Positions 31,935 to 42,535 of a DNA stretch of 64,000 bases are shown here, in pieces; position 1 is the stretch's first letter, and the number at the start of each line of letters is the position of its first letter. Source of the stretch: Penium margaritaceum. Its lineage: Eukaryota > Streptophyta > Zygnematophyceae > Desmidiales > Peniaceae. The stretch covers positions 223,748 to 287,747 of the forward strand of contig SZWC01000509.1 of NCBI GenBank assembly GCA_023375785.1, given 5' to 3'. The notes beneath the pieces are model-generated. The model did no database searches. It saw nothing but the letters and a program-made list of their open reading frames with translations, and was not told where the DNA came from. A program made the translations under genes and the position numbers.

Positions 31935-34900
31935 TTAGTCCTCGGCTCCTGCATCCAACATGCCGATTGCTTGAACGCCTACAGCATGCAAGTCGCAATC
32001 AAGCGGCTTCGTCAAGAAGTCTGCAAGCATCCTCTTGGTTTTGACGTGCTGTAGTTCCACGACACCCTTGACGACAAGGTCGCGTGAGTAGTGATACCGA
32101 ATGTCGATGTGCTTTGTACACCGGGAAATTACGTCGCCTCCCGCCATAGCGATGATGCTCTGGTTGTCCACGCGGATGACAGTTGCTTCCTCTTGTGGTG
32201 CCTTGATCTCGTTGAGCAAACTGCGAAGCCACTGTGTTTCCTTACACACTTCCGAGAGTGTGATATACTCAACCTGAGAAGTAGACAGCAAGATGCAGTC
32301 CTGCTTCCTGCTCGCCAATTAGACCGCACTACCGTTGAGAAGACAGACAAAGCCCAAGGTGGACTTCCTATTGTCATTCCGTCCTCCCAAGCCGGCATCG
32401 CTGTAGCACGTGAGTCGCAGCGAGTCTGATTCTTCAAGACCTCCAAACTCAAGTCCCATGTGCGGTGTCATTTTGAGATAGCGGAAGATCCGCTTAACGG
32501 CTTGCCAGTGTTGTGGCCCAGGGTTAGCCACAAAACTGCTCACCTGACCTACCGCATAAGCGATGTCTGGTCGCGTACCCACCATCGCGTACATGAGGCA
32601 CCCGGCAGCGGACTGGTACGGGATGTTTTGCATTTCCCGTCACTCTGCCTCGTTGCTTGGGGTCATGGAGGAGGAGAGCTTGCACTCGGAGGCCATAGGG
32701 GTTCTGATGGATTTGCAATCCTCCATGTTGTAGCACTTCAAGACGTCCATGATATATTTGGTCTGGTTGAGATCGATGGTGCCTGCTTTGTGGTTGCGGT
32801 GGACGGCGATCCCGAGGTAGTACTCGAGAGGACCCATGTCCTTCATCTTGAACCTGCTGCTCAGCTGCTCCTTCAGGCCCACAAGGGCCTCATGCGAGGA
32901 AGAACACATGATCAGATCGTCCACATACAAGGCCACAAGAAGCAAGCCACGCCCGACCTCCCGCACATAGACGCTGGGATCATTCTTTTAGTGTGCGGAG
33001 GAGACCTCAGCTATGAAGCTGCCCACCTCCTTGTACCAGATCCATGGGGCCTGTTTCAGCCCGTACAACGCCTTCACCAGCTGACACACCTTTCCTGCGG
33101 GTGCATCCACCCCCTCCGGCACTTCCATGAACACCTCTTTGTCTAAATTCCCGTAAAGAAAAGCTGTTTTGACGTCCATCTGATGGATCTCCAGGTCTTG
33201 GGCAGCAGTGACCGCCAGCAGGGACCTGATGGAGGCGAACGTGATGACCAGTGCGAAGGTCTCATCATACCCGGACCTTGTGCGCTGAGAGAATCCCTTC
33301 GCCACGACCCTTGCCTTGTACTTGTCAATGCTGTTGTCCTGCTTCTGCTTCAGCCTAAGCACCCACTTTGAGCCCACCATGTGAGCGTTAGCGGGTCTGT
33401 CCACCAGCACCCATGTACCATTCTCTTCGATGGACGTGAGCTCAGTGTCCACCGCCTCCTTCCATTTGGCCGCATCGGGCCTTGTCAGCGCCTCCACCAC
33501 AGTGAGTGGCTCTCCCTGAGCCAAACAGGACCAGCTCAGTCCAGTCCAGCCTTCGGTGTCAGCGTCATTCTGTGGAGTTTGTTTTCTTTGCCGCGTGCCA
33601 CGGCGCGGCATTGCTGGTGCTTCATCTCTGCTCTGTTGCTGCTCCTGTGGTGCAGGCTGCCCTGAAGTTAAATCTTCCTCTAGTGAAGAGCCACTGGCCT
33701 CCGAGCTGGTCTCCGAGGCCTCGAACGTCTCCGACTCCGTGCCAAAGCCCGCCGCTGCGTCAGCTTGCGCAGCCGCTCTCCCTACCACACCACTCTTCTT
33801 TGTGGCCTGCCGTACTGGCACCTCTTGCCAGTTTTGAGGAGCTTGATCCCCTGACTCCAGTAGCACCAACCACTCTCCCTGTTTTGGAGCTTGCGTGGGA
33901 TCAATGGGCTCTCCCTTGCCTAGTGTCCTCTCATTGAAAGTCACGTCCCGGCTGGTGATAAGCCTTCTTGCTGACAGATCCCACAGACGGTAGGTCTTGT
34001 GGGCCGTCTCGTAGTCCACCATGACGCACTTTCGCGCTCTTGCATCCAGCTTCCTGTCACCCTCTCCCGCCCTCACCTTTGCCCATGCGTTGCAGCCAAA
34101 AACGCGCAGGTGTGAGGCGTCCGGCTTCTTCCCTGACCACACCTCTTGTGGCGTCATCTGCTGCTTGCCCTTTTTCTTGCGACGCCTTCCCAGAGCAGCC
34201 GCAGGAGTCAGGTTGACAAGGTAGCACGCCATTCTTGCAGCTTCTGCCCAGAAGCACGGTGGGAGTTTTGCATGAAAGAGCATGCTACACACCATGCCGA
34301 GGATGGTCTGGTTCATCCGCTCGGCCACACCATTGCTTTGCGGTGTGTAGGGTGTTGTAGGCTGGTGGTTGATCCCGTGTTGACGCAACCAGCCCTTGCA
34401 TGCTTCATACTCTCCGCCGTTGTTGCTTCGCAGTGCCTTGACCTTCTTTCCAGTATGACGCTCCACCATGGTGACAAACTTCAGCAACTTCTCTCTGACC
34501 TCTCCTTTGGTTTTGAGGAGGTAGATCCACACCTTGCGGCTGTTGTCGTCGATGAAGGTCAGGAAGTACTTACTGCCACCGTTTGATGTCGTGTTAAAGG
34601 GTCCTCACACGTCGGTGTGAATCAGGTCAAGGGCTGCTTGTGCGCGGCGACCGTTGCGCTCAAAGTGCTTTCGCTTGGTCTTGCCTTGGAGGTAAAGTTT
34701 ACACAGGTTGCCACACCCAGTCGCATCCTTCTTGCAACCCTCCATACCACGGACTAGCTGTTGTTGCTGCATGACTTGCAGTGTGTTGTTTGCAATGTAC
34801 CCAAAGCGTCTATGCCACAACCCAACATCTTCGTCCTTTGCGGCAGGGGGTACCATTTGAGTATCCGTTGGTGTGTTCTCTTGCGTTGGTGCCGAGATCA

Positions 34901-35381
34901 TTGCCTCTGCCACACCTGCATGACCCTCGTCGTTTGAGCTCTCTGCCATGATTGTCTGCAGCACATAGAGCCCATCGACTCGTGGAATCTGAGCAACGAG
35001 GTCTTTGTTTGTGTAGAGGACCTTGATGTCCTCGTTCTTGATGATGACCGCCTTCTTCTGCATGAACACCACCGTCATGTCGTTGTCCGTGATTTTTGAC
35101 ACGGACAGGAGGTTTGCCGCAAACGAGGGCATGTAGACCACGTCACAAAGCCGCAGATCCTTCTCCTCAGCATTCAGGCTGATGCTCACCAGCTTGTCTC
35201 CCACACCCTTTGCATTCACAATGCTGCCGTTTGCGCATGTGAACCGCCGCTCAGTGAGGCCGATGGATACAAATCCAGCCTGGTCATTGCTAGAGTGATG
35301 GTCGGTGCCGGACTCCAACCCGAAGGCTCCTGGCCTGAGCAGAGCCGCTCCCTTTGCTGGAGGTGTGCTCTGAGCCATCAT
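31935..35381 (-). mobile_element. Element 2 pol: protease, integrase, RT, RNase H
   Basis: Order on the minus strand: protease (FGLESGTDHHSSNDQ, about 35330), GAG-pre-integrase region (DVGLWHRRFGYI, about 34815), integrase (NNGGEYEACKGWL, TTPYTPQSNGVAERMNQT, KCVMVDYETAHKTYRLWDL), RT (WVLVDRPANAHMVGSKWVL, MDVKTAFLYGNLDKEVFMEV, ALYVDDLIMCSS) and RNase H (CYSDAGLGGRND, ASRKQDCILLSTSQVEY, KHIDIRYHYSRDL). Typical Ty1/copia order, with integrase before RT. Closely related to element X but a separate family by LTR sequence. Confidence 0.85.
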
Positions 35382-36265
35382 GTTGGTGGCCTCTTTGCCA
35401 CCCTTTTTGCGCCTTTGATCCCACTACTCCCACCGTTTTCCTTCTTTGGCGATCTGCACTCTCTTGCCCAGTGCCCAGGTTTGCCACAGTTGTGGCAGTT
35501 GCCCTGTCGCTTGGGAGCCTTGCCGCCATTGTTGCCTCCGCCGCCACCGCTTCCGCTGCCGCCGTTCTGACCAGAGGCCGACCCTTTGCTCCTGCGGCCG
35601 TTGTAGCATGCGGCATAGGCAGAGAAGTTAGCCTCACTGCCGCTGCGACGTGTGGCCTTGTTTCGCACGTACTCGGACACTGCCGTGTACGTCAGGTTGT
35701 TCTCCTTCCAACCACCCATGACGGTGATCATTGGACTCCAGCTCTCCGGTAGCGCCATGAGGAGGATCATGGCCTGCATATTTTCATCAAGGTCCCAGTT
35801 CATTTGGCGAGCCTCACCAAGGAGTCCTTCAAACTCCTGTAAGAAGTCAGGGATAGACTCCCCCTCATTCACCCGCATGCTCATGAACCATTGTAGGATG
35901 AATAATCTGTTCGTGAGGGAGGTTGATTGGTGCACACGTTTGAGCTTTTGGAAAGCATCCGAAGCCAGTGTGAACCCTGTAATGATGGGAACATACATTT
36001 TGGCTATCGCGTTGCTGAGGAATAACATGACAATATCATTTCGATCCATCCATGCCTCATGCTTAGGTGTGCCCTCCGCGAGAACCTGCTCCTCTCCCTT
36101 CAGTAGCTTGATGAAGCCACGCACTTTCATCGACAGCTCGAACTGCCATCTCCAAAGGGGGAATTCAATCCCCTCGAAAATGGGGATTCCTCCCAAGGGT
36201 CCAAGACCTTGTGGCAGTGACGTAGCACTCACAGTTGCTCCAGTGGTCTGCCCTGTGGTAGCCAC
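35378..36265 (-). mobile_element. Element 2 gag
   Basis: A 295-codon open frame starting MATTGQTTGATVSA. It has the copia gag core (FEGIEFPLWRWQFELSMKV, SLTNRLFILQWFMSMRV, MILLMALPESWSPMI), a Gly-rich linker, and a CCHC zinc knuckle CHNCGKPGHWAREC near 35460. It packages element RNA into particles. Length and order are normal for plant copia gag. Confidence 0.9.
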
Positions 36266-36689
36266 TGTTGAGTTTGAGGACTGCCCTGCGGCAGCCTCAA
36301 CTCTTCCTGATGGGTCAATAATTTTTGTTGCCCTTATCCACTTCTCGCTTCTTTGCTGCGTTGAGGCCGATGTAGGCTGATGTTAGCTGATGTCTGCTAC
36401 CAGTTTTAGGATGCAGATCCGTTGCTTTCCCCTCCGGCCAATGTTCACCTGCAGACAGAGAAGATATCTACTCCAACACACCCAGGGTCTTGCCTCCAAG
36501 GGCAGAGCTTGTCCTGGTTAGGATACAAGGGTCGTGCCTCCAAGGGTAGAGCTTGTCCTTGGTTCCTGTGTGCTGAGTGCAGACCCAGCCATTGGAGCTG
36601 ATGAGGCTGATGGAGCTGATGGAGCCGGTGTTCGCACCTGGAGAGAGCGTACTAGAGTTGAGCAAAGCGTGCCTTACAACTGGTCAGTG

Positions 36690-36704
36690 TGGGCCCATAA
36701 CCCT
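36690..36704 (-). other. Primer-binding site of element 2 (internal part of initiator tRNA-Met)
   Basis: Just inside LTR B the plus strand reads GTGGGCCCATAACCC, which equals the anticodon stem-loop of plant initiator tRNA-Met, so the minus (element) strand is complementary to it. Drosophila copia and yeast Ty5 are known to prime from this internal region of a cleaved tRNA-iMet rather than its 3' end. Confidence 0.75.
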
Positions 36705-36705
36705 T

Positions 36706-37261
36706 TGTTAACCGGCTTGAGGCGAACGGACTAGAAAATAAGGCCGACACAATAATACCTACTGTCCGCTCCTAGCATTTTAGCTAGGAGAAGATATCAC
36801 CCTCAGGATCACAGTTCCACTCTGAGCAGCTCCTAGGCAATCACTTGCTAGCAACTGTGTCCACTTAAGACAGGGGGTGGCCACTCCTCACCACCTCACC
36901 AGCTTGGCGTTTGAGGTGTGTGTGTGTAGTGGCACTTTTGGGGGTAGCCACTCCTCACCACCTCACCAGCTCGCCAATTGGCCCATCCACTGACCGCCAA
37001 GTGGCACATCATCCTCATGCATGAAGAATTGTCTAGGAAACTTCCTCTGCGCAGGAAGGTCAAAAACCCTCCTGGTCTCACCAAGGCTTTAACGCAGGAG
37101 CTATTGTCCCTAAGTCCAACGTGCTATCCATTGCGCTACACTGCTGGTGTCTCGCTTGGACTTGCACCACAAACCAGGTATGGGGGACTTACTCCAAGGC
37201 AGCAGTGCATGCCCAACCTGTCCGCTAAGCTATAGCTATGGCCAAAGGGGTATAAATAACA
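36706..37261 (-). repeat. 5' LTR (B) of copia element 2
   Basis: The plus-strand right border is ATAAATAACA and the left border TTAACCGGCTTGAGG, 556 bp. Same family as LTRs A and C. The primer-binding site lies directly to its left. Confidence 0.8.
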
Positions 37262-39780
37262 AACACCTTCAGATGAGATGCGTTGGGTTTCTTTCCGGAC
37301 CATGCTTCCTGTGGGGTCTTCAGCTGCTTGTCCTGCTCCTTTCCACGCTTCCGCAAGGCGGTCGCTGGTGTGAAGTTCAAGAGGTAGCAAGCCATTGTTG
37401 CTGCTTCAACCCAAAAGCGAGGTGGGAGCTAAGTGTCGAAGAGCATGCTTCGCACCATGCCGAGTAGGTTCTGGTTCATCCTCTCGGCAACGCCGTTGCT
37501 TTGGGGGTTGTAAGGGGTGGTTTGCTCGTGGCGGATACCATGAGTCTTGAGCCAAGGCTTGCATGACTCGTACTTTCCTCCGTTGTCACTTCGGAGCGTC
37601 TTCACTTTCTTGGACATTCGCCGCTCCACCATGGCGACGAACTCAAGGAGCTTCTCCTTGACCTCTCCGTTTGTTTTGAGGAAGTAGATCCACAACTTGT
37701 GATTGTGGTAATCAATGAAGGTCAAGAAGTACTTGCTTCCTCCGTTAGACGGTGTGCGGAAGGGTCCACACATGTCACTGTGTATCAATTCCAAGACATG
37801 TTGTGCTCGTGGACCTCCTCTCCCAAACGGCTTCTTCTTTGCCTTTGCTTGAAGGCATGGTTCACACAATGTACACCCTTTGCCATGCTTCATGGTGCAC
37901 CCTTCCATTCCGCGGACTACTTCTTGATCCTACATCTTCTGTAGCGTGCTGTTGGCCAAGTGGCCAAATCGCCTATGCCACAACTCAACATTAGTGTCCT
38001 TGGTTGATGTGGCGGCCGCAACGGTCGCCGGTGGTGCATCCTTTGGCTCTGGTACCACTGTTTGGTGGCACATGCGAGTCCCTCATTCGACGCCTTGGTG
38101 ACCTTGGTTTGAAGCACATAGAGGCCGTCGACTCTTGCAACTTGAAGCATGAGGTTGTCTTTGGTGTATAGAATCTGGATGTCCTTATTTTTTAGGGCCA
38201 CCGCTTCCTTGTTGGTGAACACCACTGTCATGTTGTTGTCGGTGATTTGTGAGACTGAGAGTAAGTTGGCTGCAAAGGAAGGCATGTACACCACCTTTTG
38301 AAGATTGACTGCCTTCTCCGTGTCAACCGGCCTGAGGCAAACGGACTAGAAAACAGGACCGACACAATAACACCTGCCGTCCGCTCCTAGCATTTCAGCT
38401 AGGAGAAGATATCACCCTCAGGATCACGGTTCCACACTGAGCAGTTCCTAGGCAATCACTTGCTAGCAACCATGTCCACTTAACACTTGGTCACTTTCGC
38501 GCGAGGTGCTAGTCAAAGACTAACTCCTGGGGCTTAGACCAACCAGTGTCTTCTTTATACTGTTCCTTAGTTGGACAACTCTGTGAGGAGCATTTAAGGC
38601 CAGATTGTGTAATTAGAATGAGGAATGAGCCTGGTACATATAGTCCTAGGCCTAGCTTCTAAGGTGTGTGGTTAGTGGCACTTTTGGGGTGGTCACTCCA
38701 CACCACCTCACCAGTCCGCCAATTGGCGCATCCACTGACCGCCAAGTGGCGCACTCTCCTCATGCATAGAGAAATGTCTAAGAAACTTCCCTTGTGCTGG
38801 AAAGGTCAAAAACCTTCTGCGTACATCAAGACTCGATCGCAGGACCTGTTGTTCCTAAGTCCAACATGCTATCCGTTGTGCTACACTTCTGGTGTCTCGC
38901 TTGGACTTGCACCACGAACAAGGTTTGGGGGACTTACGCCAAGGGAGCAGTGCATGCCCAACCTGTCCGTCAAGCCATAGCAGTGGTCATGGGGCATAGA
39001 AGAACAACACTCCGCACCGTTCACATTAAACGTGAACACTTTGTCCCCTTCACCCATGGCTTGGACGACACCGCCGTTTGCACACTTGATGTGCATGACA
39101 GATTCAACCATGGAGAAAAAACTACCCTTCTCTTTTGATGAGTGGTGGTTGGTGCCCGAGTCAAGGGTGAATGCCCTGGGCCTAAGGGTCGCTGCCCCCT
39201 TCATGGGCAGCCCCCTAGCCATCATGTTGGTGAGCTCCTTCTCCTCCTTCCCACCTTTGTTCCCGCCTTCTTGCTTGGGACTAAGTTAATCCCTAGCCCA
39301 GTGCCCAGCCTTTCCACACTTGTGACAGTTGCCGGGCTTCTTGGAACTCTTCCCGCCACCGTTGCCTTTCCCTCCACCGCCACCGCTTCCGCTGTTGCCT
39401 TGACTGGAGCGAGAGCTTGCACCTTGTCCACCGAAGCGAGAGGCATATGCTGAGATGTTTGCCTGACTACCACTGCGTCGCATGGACTCGTTGCAGACGT
39501 GTTCAGCGATAGCCTCATACGTCAGATCCGCCTCCTTCCAACCGCCAAATACGGTGATCAAGGACCCCCAGCTTTCCGGCAGCGCCATTAGAAGGATCAT
39601 GGCACGCATGTTGGAGTCAAGATTCCATTCCACTTGGTGGACCTCTTGCAGCACGTTGTTGAACGACTGCAAAAATGCGGGTATCGGTTCTCCTTCGCTC
39701 ACCCTCATCGACATCAACCTTTGGAAGATGAAGAGTCGGTTTGCTAGGGCATTCATTTGCACGCGTACAGCTGTGTTTTG
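37262..39780 (-). mobile_element. Element X: gag, protease and front of integrase
   Basis: Gag at about 39780-39290 (ALANRLFIFQRLMSMRV, MILLMALPESWGSLI, zinc knuckle CHKCGKAGHWAR). Protease start at about 39170 (FTLDSGTNHHSSKE). After the inserted LTR C come MVYMPSFAANLLSVSQI (38294), the GAG-pre-integrase part, and integrase (HSDMCGPFRTPSNGGSKYFL, TLRSDNGGKYESC, TTPYNPQSNGVAERMNQN, 37908-37429). The sequence reaches element 2 at 37261 inside integrase, matching the integrase sequence that resumes at 31149. Confidence 0.85.
38321..39009 (-). repeat. Solo LTR (C) of the element-2 family, inserted in element X
   Basis: Plus-strand borders TGTCAACCGG and AAGAACAACA, 689 bp, flanked on both sides by CTCCG (38316-38320 and 39010-39014), a perfect 5-bp target duplication. 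Left and right flanks are protease-region coding sequence of element X. A solo LTR arises by recombination between the two LTRs of a former full insertion. Confidence 0.9.
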
Positions 39781-40901
39781 TGTAAATTCAGAAACGAGGC
39801 ATGAGCTTTCTGGTTGCCTCATGCTATCTGTGTCTGAGTTGGCAAGAGTTGTGAGACAGGTATTATTGCAAAGAGAAAACTGGCGATTTGATTTAGGTTT
39901 TGGAAATGGACATGAAATGAAAAGTTATAGTGCTACTCCCAAGATTCCAGCTCTCCAAATTGCATGCAATTTGGTTAACAATAGCTCCCGCTGCGTCCGC
40001 CGAGGTGGGGCACACCATTCCAGCCACTCAGCTAGTGACGCGTGTGATGCACGCCCGCCGAGATGCTCACACACATCAAGAACACATGAAAACACCCTTC
40101 TAGAGGCACAAATGTTCCTACATGTCATAGCACTGTGCCCTGTGCTTTCGGGATCAGTCATCGATTTTGGTGATGGCAAGGGACGGGGTTCAGTAAGTGT
40201 CCATGAAACTGCAGTCAGAATTAGGACGATCCTTGAGTAACAAACTGTTATATTGAATGGCGGACTCAGAGACAGGAATCCAGCTAAGTCCCCAAGTAAC
40301 AATATGTACTTCTAGATTCGGAGAAGAGATCCACTGGATGACTTTGTAGTCATCCGGCGGATCGTTTCCCCAGATCCACCTGATAACATCCCTCCGGTGG
40401 ATGTTTCCTTGAGATGCCAAATTTTGGTATCTGGTGGAAAACATCCTTGAGTCACATCACACACCCCAACCTTGAAAGCTTGTAACTTAATCAAAAGATA
40501 TCTGTGGTTTAAGCTGTCCCAAATTCAGCACCTTCAGGAGATTCCATCTAATCTGGATTTGGAGCACCCTCGAAGAAGCTAGAGTAAAATTCAAGGAATT
40601 TGCTCCCTCCGACAGCTTGTTGGCACCTCCTGATATAGAACCCTAGAATGTGGAGGGAAAAAATACAACGTTCCCATTTCCTTTATCCAATGTTCATTTT
40701 TCTCATTAGCTAAATTGGTTGTACTTAGGAAATTCCTAAAATATTGGAGGAGATAAATGTCCAAAAGCCAACTGTTGACATTAGTAGAACAAATTCCGGC
40801 AATACAAACCGCATTACTGCTGTCAACAAGCTAATGAGAATTTTGCTATGATTTAAAGGTATGTTTGAAAACTACGTCGCAAATATAGTTCCCAAACGTG
40901 G

Positions 40902-40937
<36 letters not shown>

Positions 40938-41039
40938 ATACATACATACATATTTTATGTAACGGCTGTGACTCCAAATATTGCACAAAACTTGACTTCA
41001 CAGTTTGAAGAATTGCATCCAGAACTTACTGGAGACATT
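39781..41039. other. No gene seen; small hairpins and a TA microsatellite
   Basis: At about 40345-40375 GGATGACT...AGTCATCC pairs with itself, and several GGATC/CCGG words follow to 40460. A (TA)n/(CATA)n run occupies about 40900-40955. No recognisable coding region. Confidence 0.5.
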
Positions 41040-41636
41040 GTCTCCCTCTTCCCCCTCTTTCACTTAGGAAGCAACTGTAATCAATGACCCATGCAAGGAA
41101 CCTGATTATTTTCAGTCTTTGGAGGCCCAATTTAGTTTTTACATGGTCCCCTTGTTTTGATTCCAAACAAGGGGGTTGTTTTCCGGAATCATGAGTTTGC
41201 ACAAGTGTTTCATCTTCAAAACTCAAGTTTCTCACTAGCAGACTTCCAGTTCATCTTTTGACGCAACAACGTCAAATCGTCTTGTGCGACACAATTGGTG
41301 ATTTTGCGCCACTGCATGCCTCACCATCTTGCTCTCATTTGCTCACAATACCCCTTGTCCTCGCTTGCTCTTGTTAGCGAGGAGAGTGAGCTATGGTGAG
41401 GGCATGAAGCCACGGGCCTCACCCTTGTGGCCCTTGTGGCCTCTTGGCCACTGATTGAGCCATCAGCTTGATCGGCGGCTGGTGGTTAGCCGGAGGGTGG
41501 CCGGCCAGTCACCTGACCAGCTGCCGGCCATCCAACTAGTCATCTGCCAGGCGGCCAGCGAGTGGCTGGCCACCGGCCATCCCCCGTTTTAGTGAGGGGT
41601 GGTTGCAAACCACCCCCTTGCTTTGGTGAGGTAGGA
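41040..41636 (+). repeat. Dispersed repeat R1, copy 4 (runs into a gap)
   Basis: Shares with other copies the CAATGACCCATGCAAGG, TTTTTACATGGTCCCCTTG and AAATCGTCTTGTGCGA blocks, the GGCC-word tract (about 41470-41580) and the GTGGTTGCAAACCACCCCC hairpin near 41600. The right end is hidden by N. Confidence 0.7.
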
Positions 41637-41830
41637 NNNNNNNNNNNNNNNNNNNNNNNNNNNNNNNNNNNNNNNNNNNNNNNNNNNNNNNNNNNNNNNN
41701 NNNNNNNNNNNNNNNNNNNNNNNNNNNNNNNNNNNNNNNNNNNNNNNNNNNNNNNNNNNNNNNNNNNNNNNNNNNNNNNNNNNNNNNNNNNNNNNNNNNN
41801 NNNNNNNNNNNNNNNNNNNNNNNNNNNNNN
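41637..41830. other. Assembly gap (194 N)
   Basis: A run of N. R1 copy 4 enters it from the left; the right flank is unrelated AT-rich sequence. Confidence 0.95.
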
Positions 41831-41989
41831 TCTTGGTTCATGCGCAACAAGTAGAAGTGTCACATAGCTAGATGGAAACATTGTGAAAATAAAATCTTAA
41901 TTACAATCACCAGCTAAACATGAGAATGTGCATGGTACTTTGACCTAAGCTGTAACTTGTTGGTCAGCATGGCTAGTGAACTTCCTCCT

Positions 41990-42535
41990 GTAGGCTGGAG
42001 CGTCCGCGCAACAACCATGTTGTTCACTATTTCCACATTCAGGTGGTACCCCCTACAACACATTGATCTGTGCAAGCTGATAGCTTGCTTGAGTACTCAT
42101 TGACCGCTTAAGTGGGCAAGCAAGATTCAGGCTCCTATGAGTTACGACCAGGTACACAACGGGCCCAATAAGCAACGTATTCCCTACTAAGCTTCAACCA
42201 GATTATCCACTCTTGGTGCTGGAGAACGTGAAGGAGCTTGTATTGGCCGTCGACAGCTAGGACTATCGGGGGTGGCTGAGCGATTCCTTGTGTGTGTATG
42301 GAACCAAGAGGCTGACATGAAAAATTTCATGTATCTTCATACTCAGCGAGAGCAGAGATTGGTGTACCACTGGCCCAATGTTTGCAATGATGAAAAACGA
42401 CCCGGTCCAATTTCGTAAACATTTTCACGTGCCTGGAAACTTCAGCTGAAGGTTTTTGATGCTACATAGCACCTTGTTGCCGATGTCAAACAGACCTCAT
42501 GTCAAATTTTGTCAACATATGTCTTTTGTCATTGT
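41990..42535 (-). mobile_element. Chromovirus integrase C-end and chromodomain fragment
   Basis: On the minus strand: a VLCSIKNLQLKF-like strand, an IHEIFHVSLLVP-like strand (about 42330) and a chromodomain (EYVAYWARCVPGRNS, EPESCLP, VNEYSS; about 42180-42060). The same succession occurs in G1 near 3280-3680. This is a broken fossil fragment of the same chromovirus family, pressed against the start of G4. Confidence 0.7.

Larger units (their letters stand above)
31150..37261 (-). mobile_element. Copia element 2, inserted in element X
   Basis: A Ty1/copia element with both LTRs (B, 5' side, 36706-37261; A, 3' side, 31150-31836), primer-binding site, gag, protease, integrase, RT, RNase H and polypurine tract, all on the minus strand. 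The flanks AAGAC (31145-31149) and AACAC (37262-37266) agree at four of five bases, as expected for an aged 5-bp target duplication, and both sides are integrase coding sequence of element X. LTRs A and B look roughly 94-95 per cent alike where they align, so the insertion is moderately old. The coding part looks nearly whole but carries about half a dozen breaks. Confidence 0.85.
28300..39780 (-). mobile_element. Copia element X (outer, split by two insertions)
   Basis: A Ty1/copia element on the minus strand whose parts are now at 37262-39780 (gag, protease, front of integrase) and 28300-31149 (rest of integrase, RT, RNase H, polypurine tract, 3' LTR). It is separated by copia element 2 (31150-37261) and also carries a solo LTR (38321-39009). 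It is broken, with a few breaks besides the insertions, and the right end near 39780 shows no LTR. Its RT and RNase H are well preserved (ALYVDDLIICSS; STAEAEYVTLSEL; KHIDIRYHYSRD), so it decayed less than G1 or G2. Confidence 0.8.

Noticed and set aside
40900-40955. TA-rich run as a replication origin or TIR
   Set aside because: A plain (TA)n/(CATA)n microsatellite.
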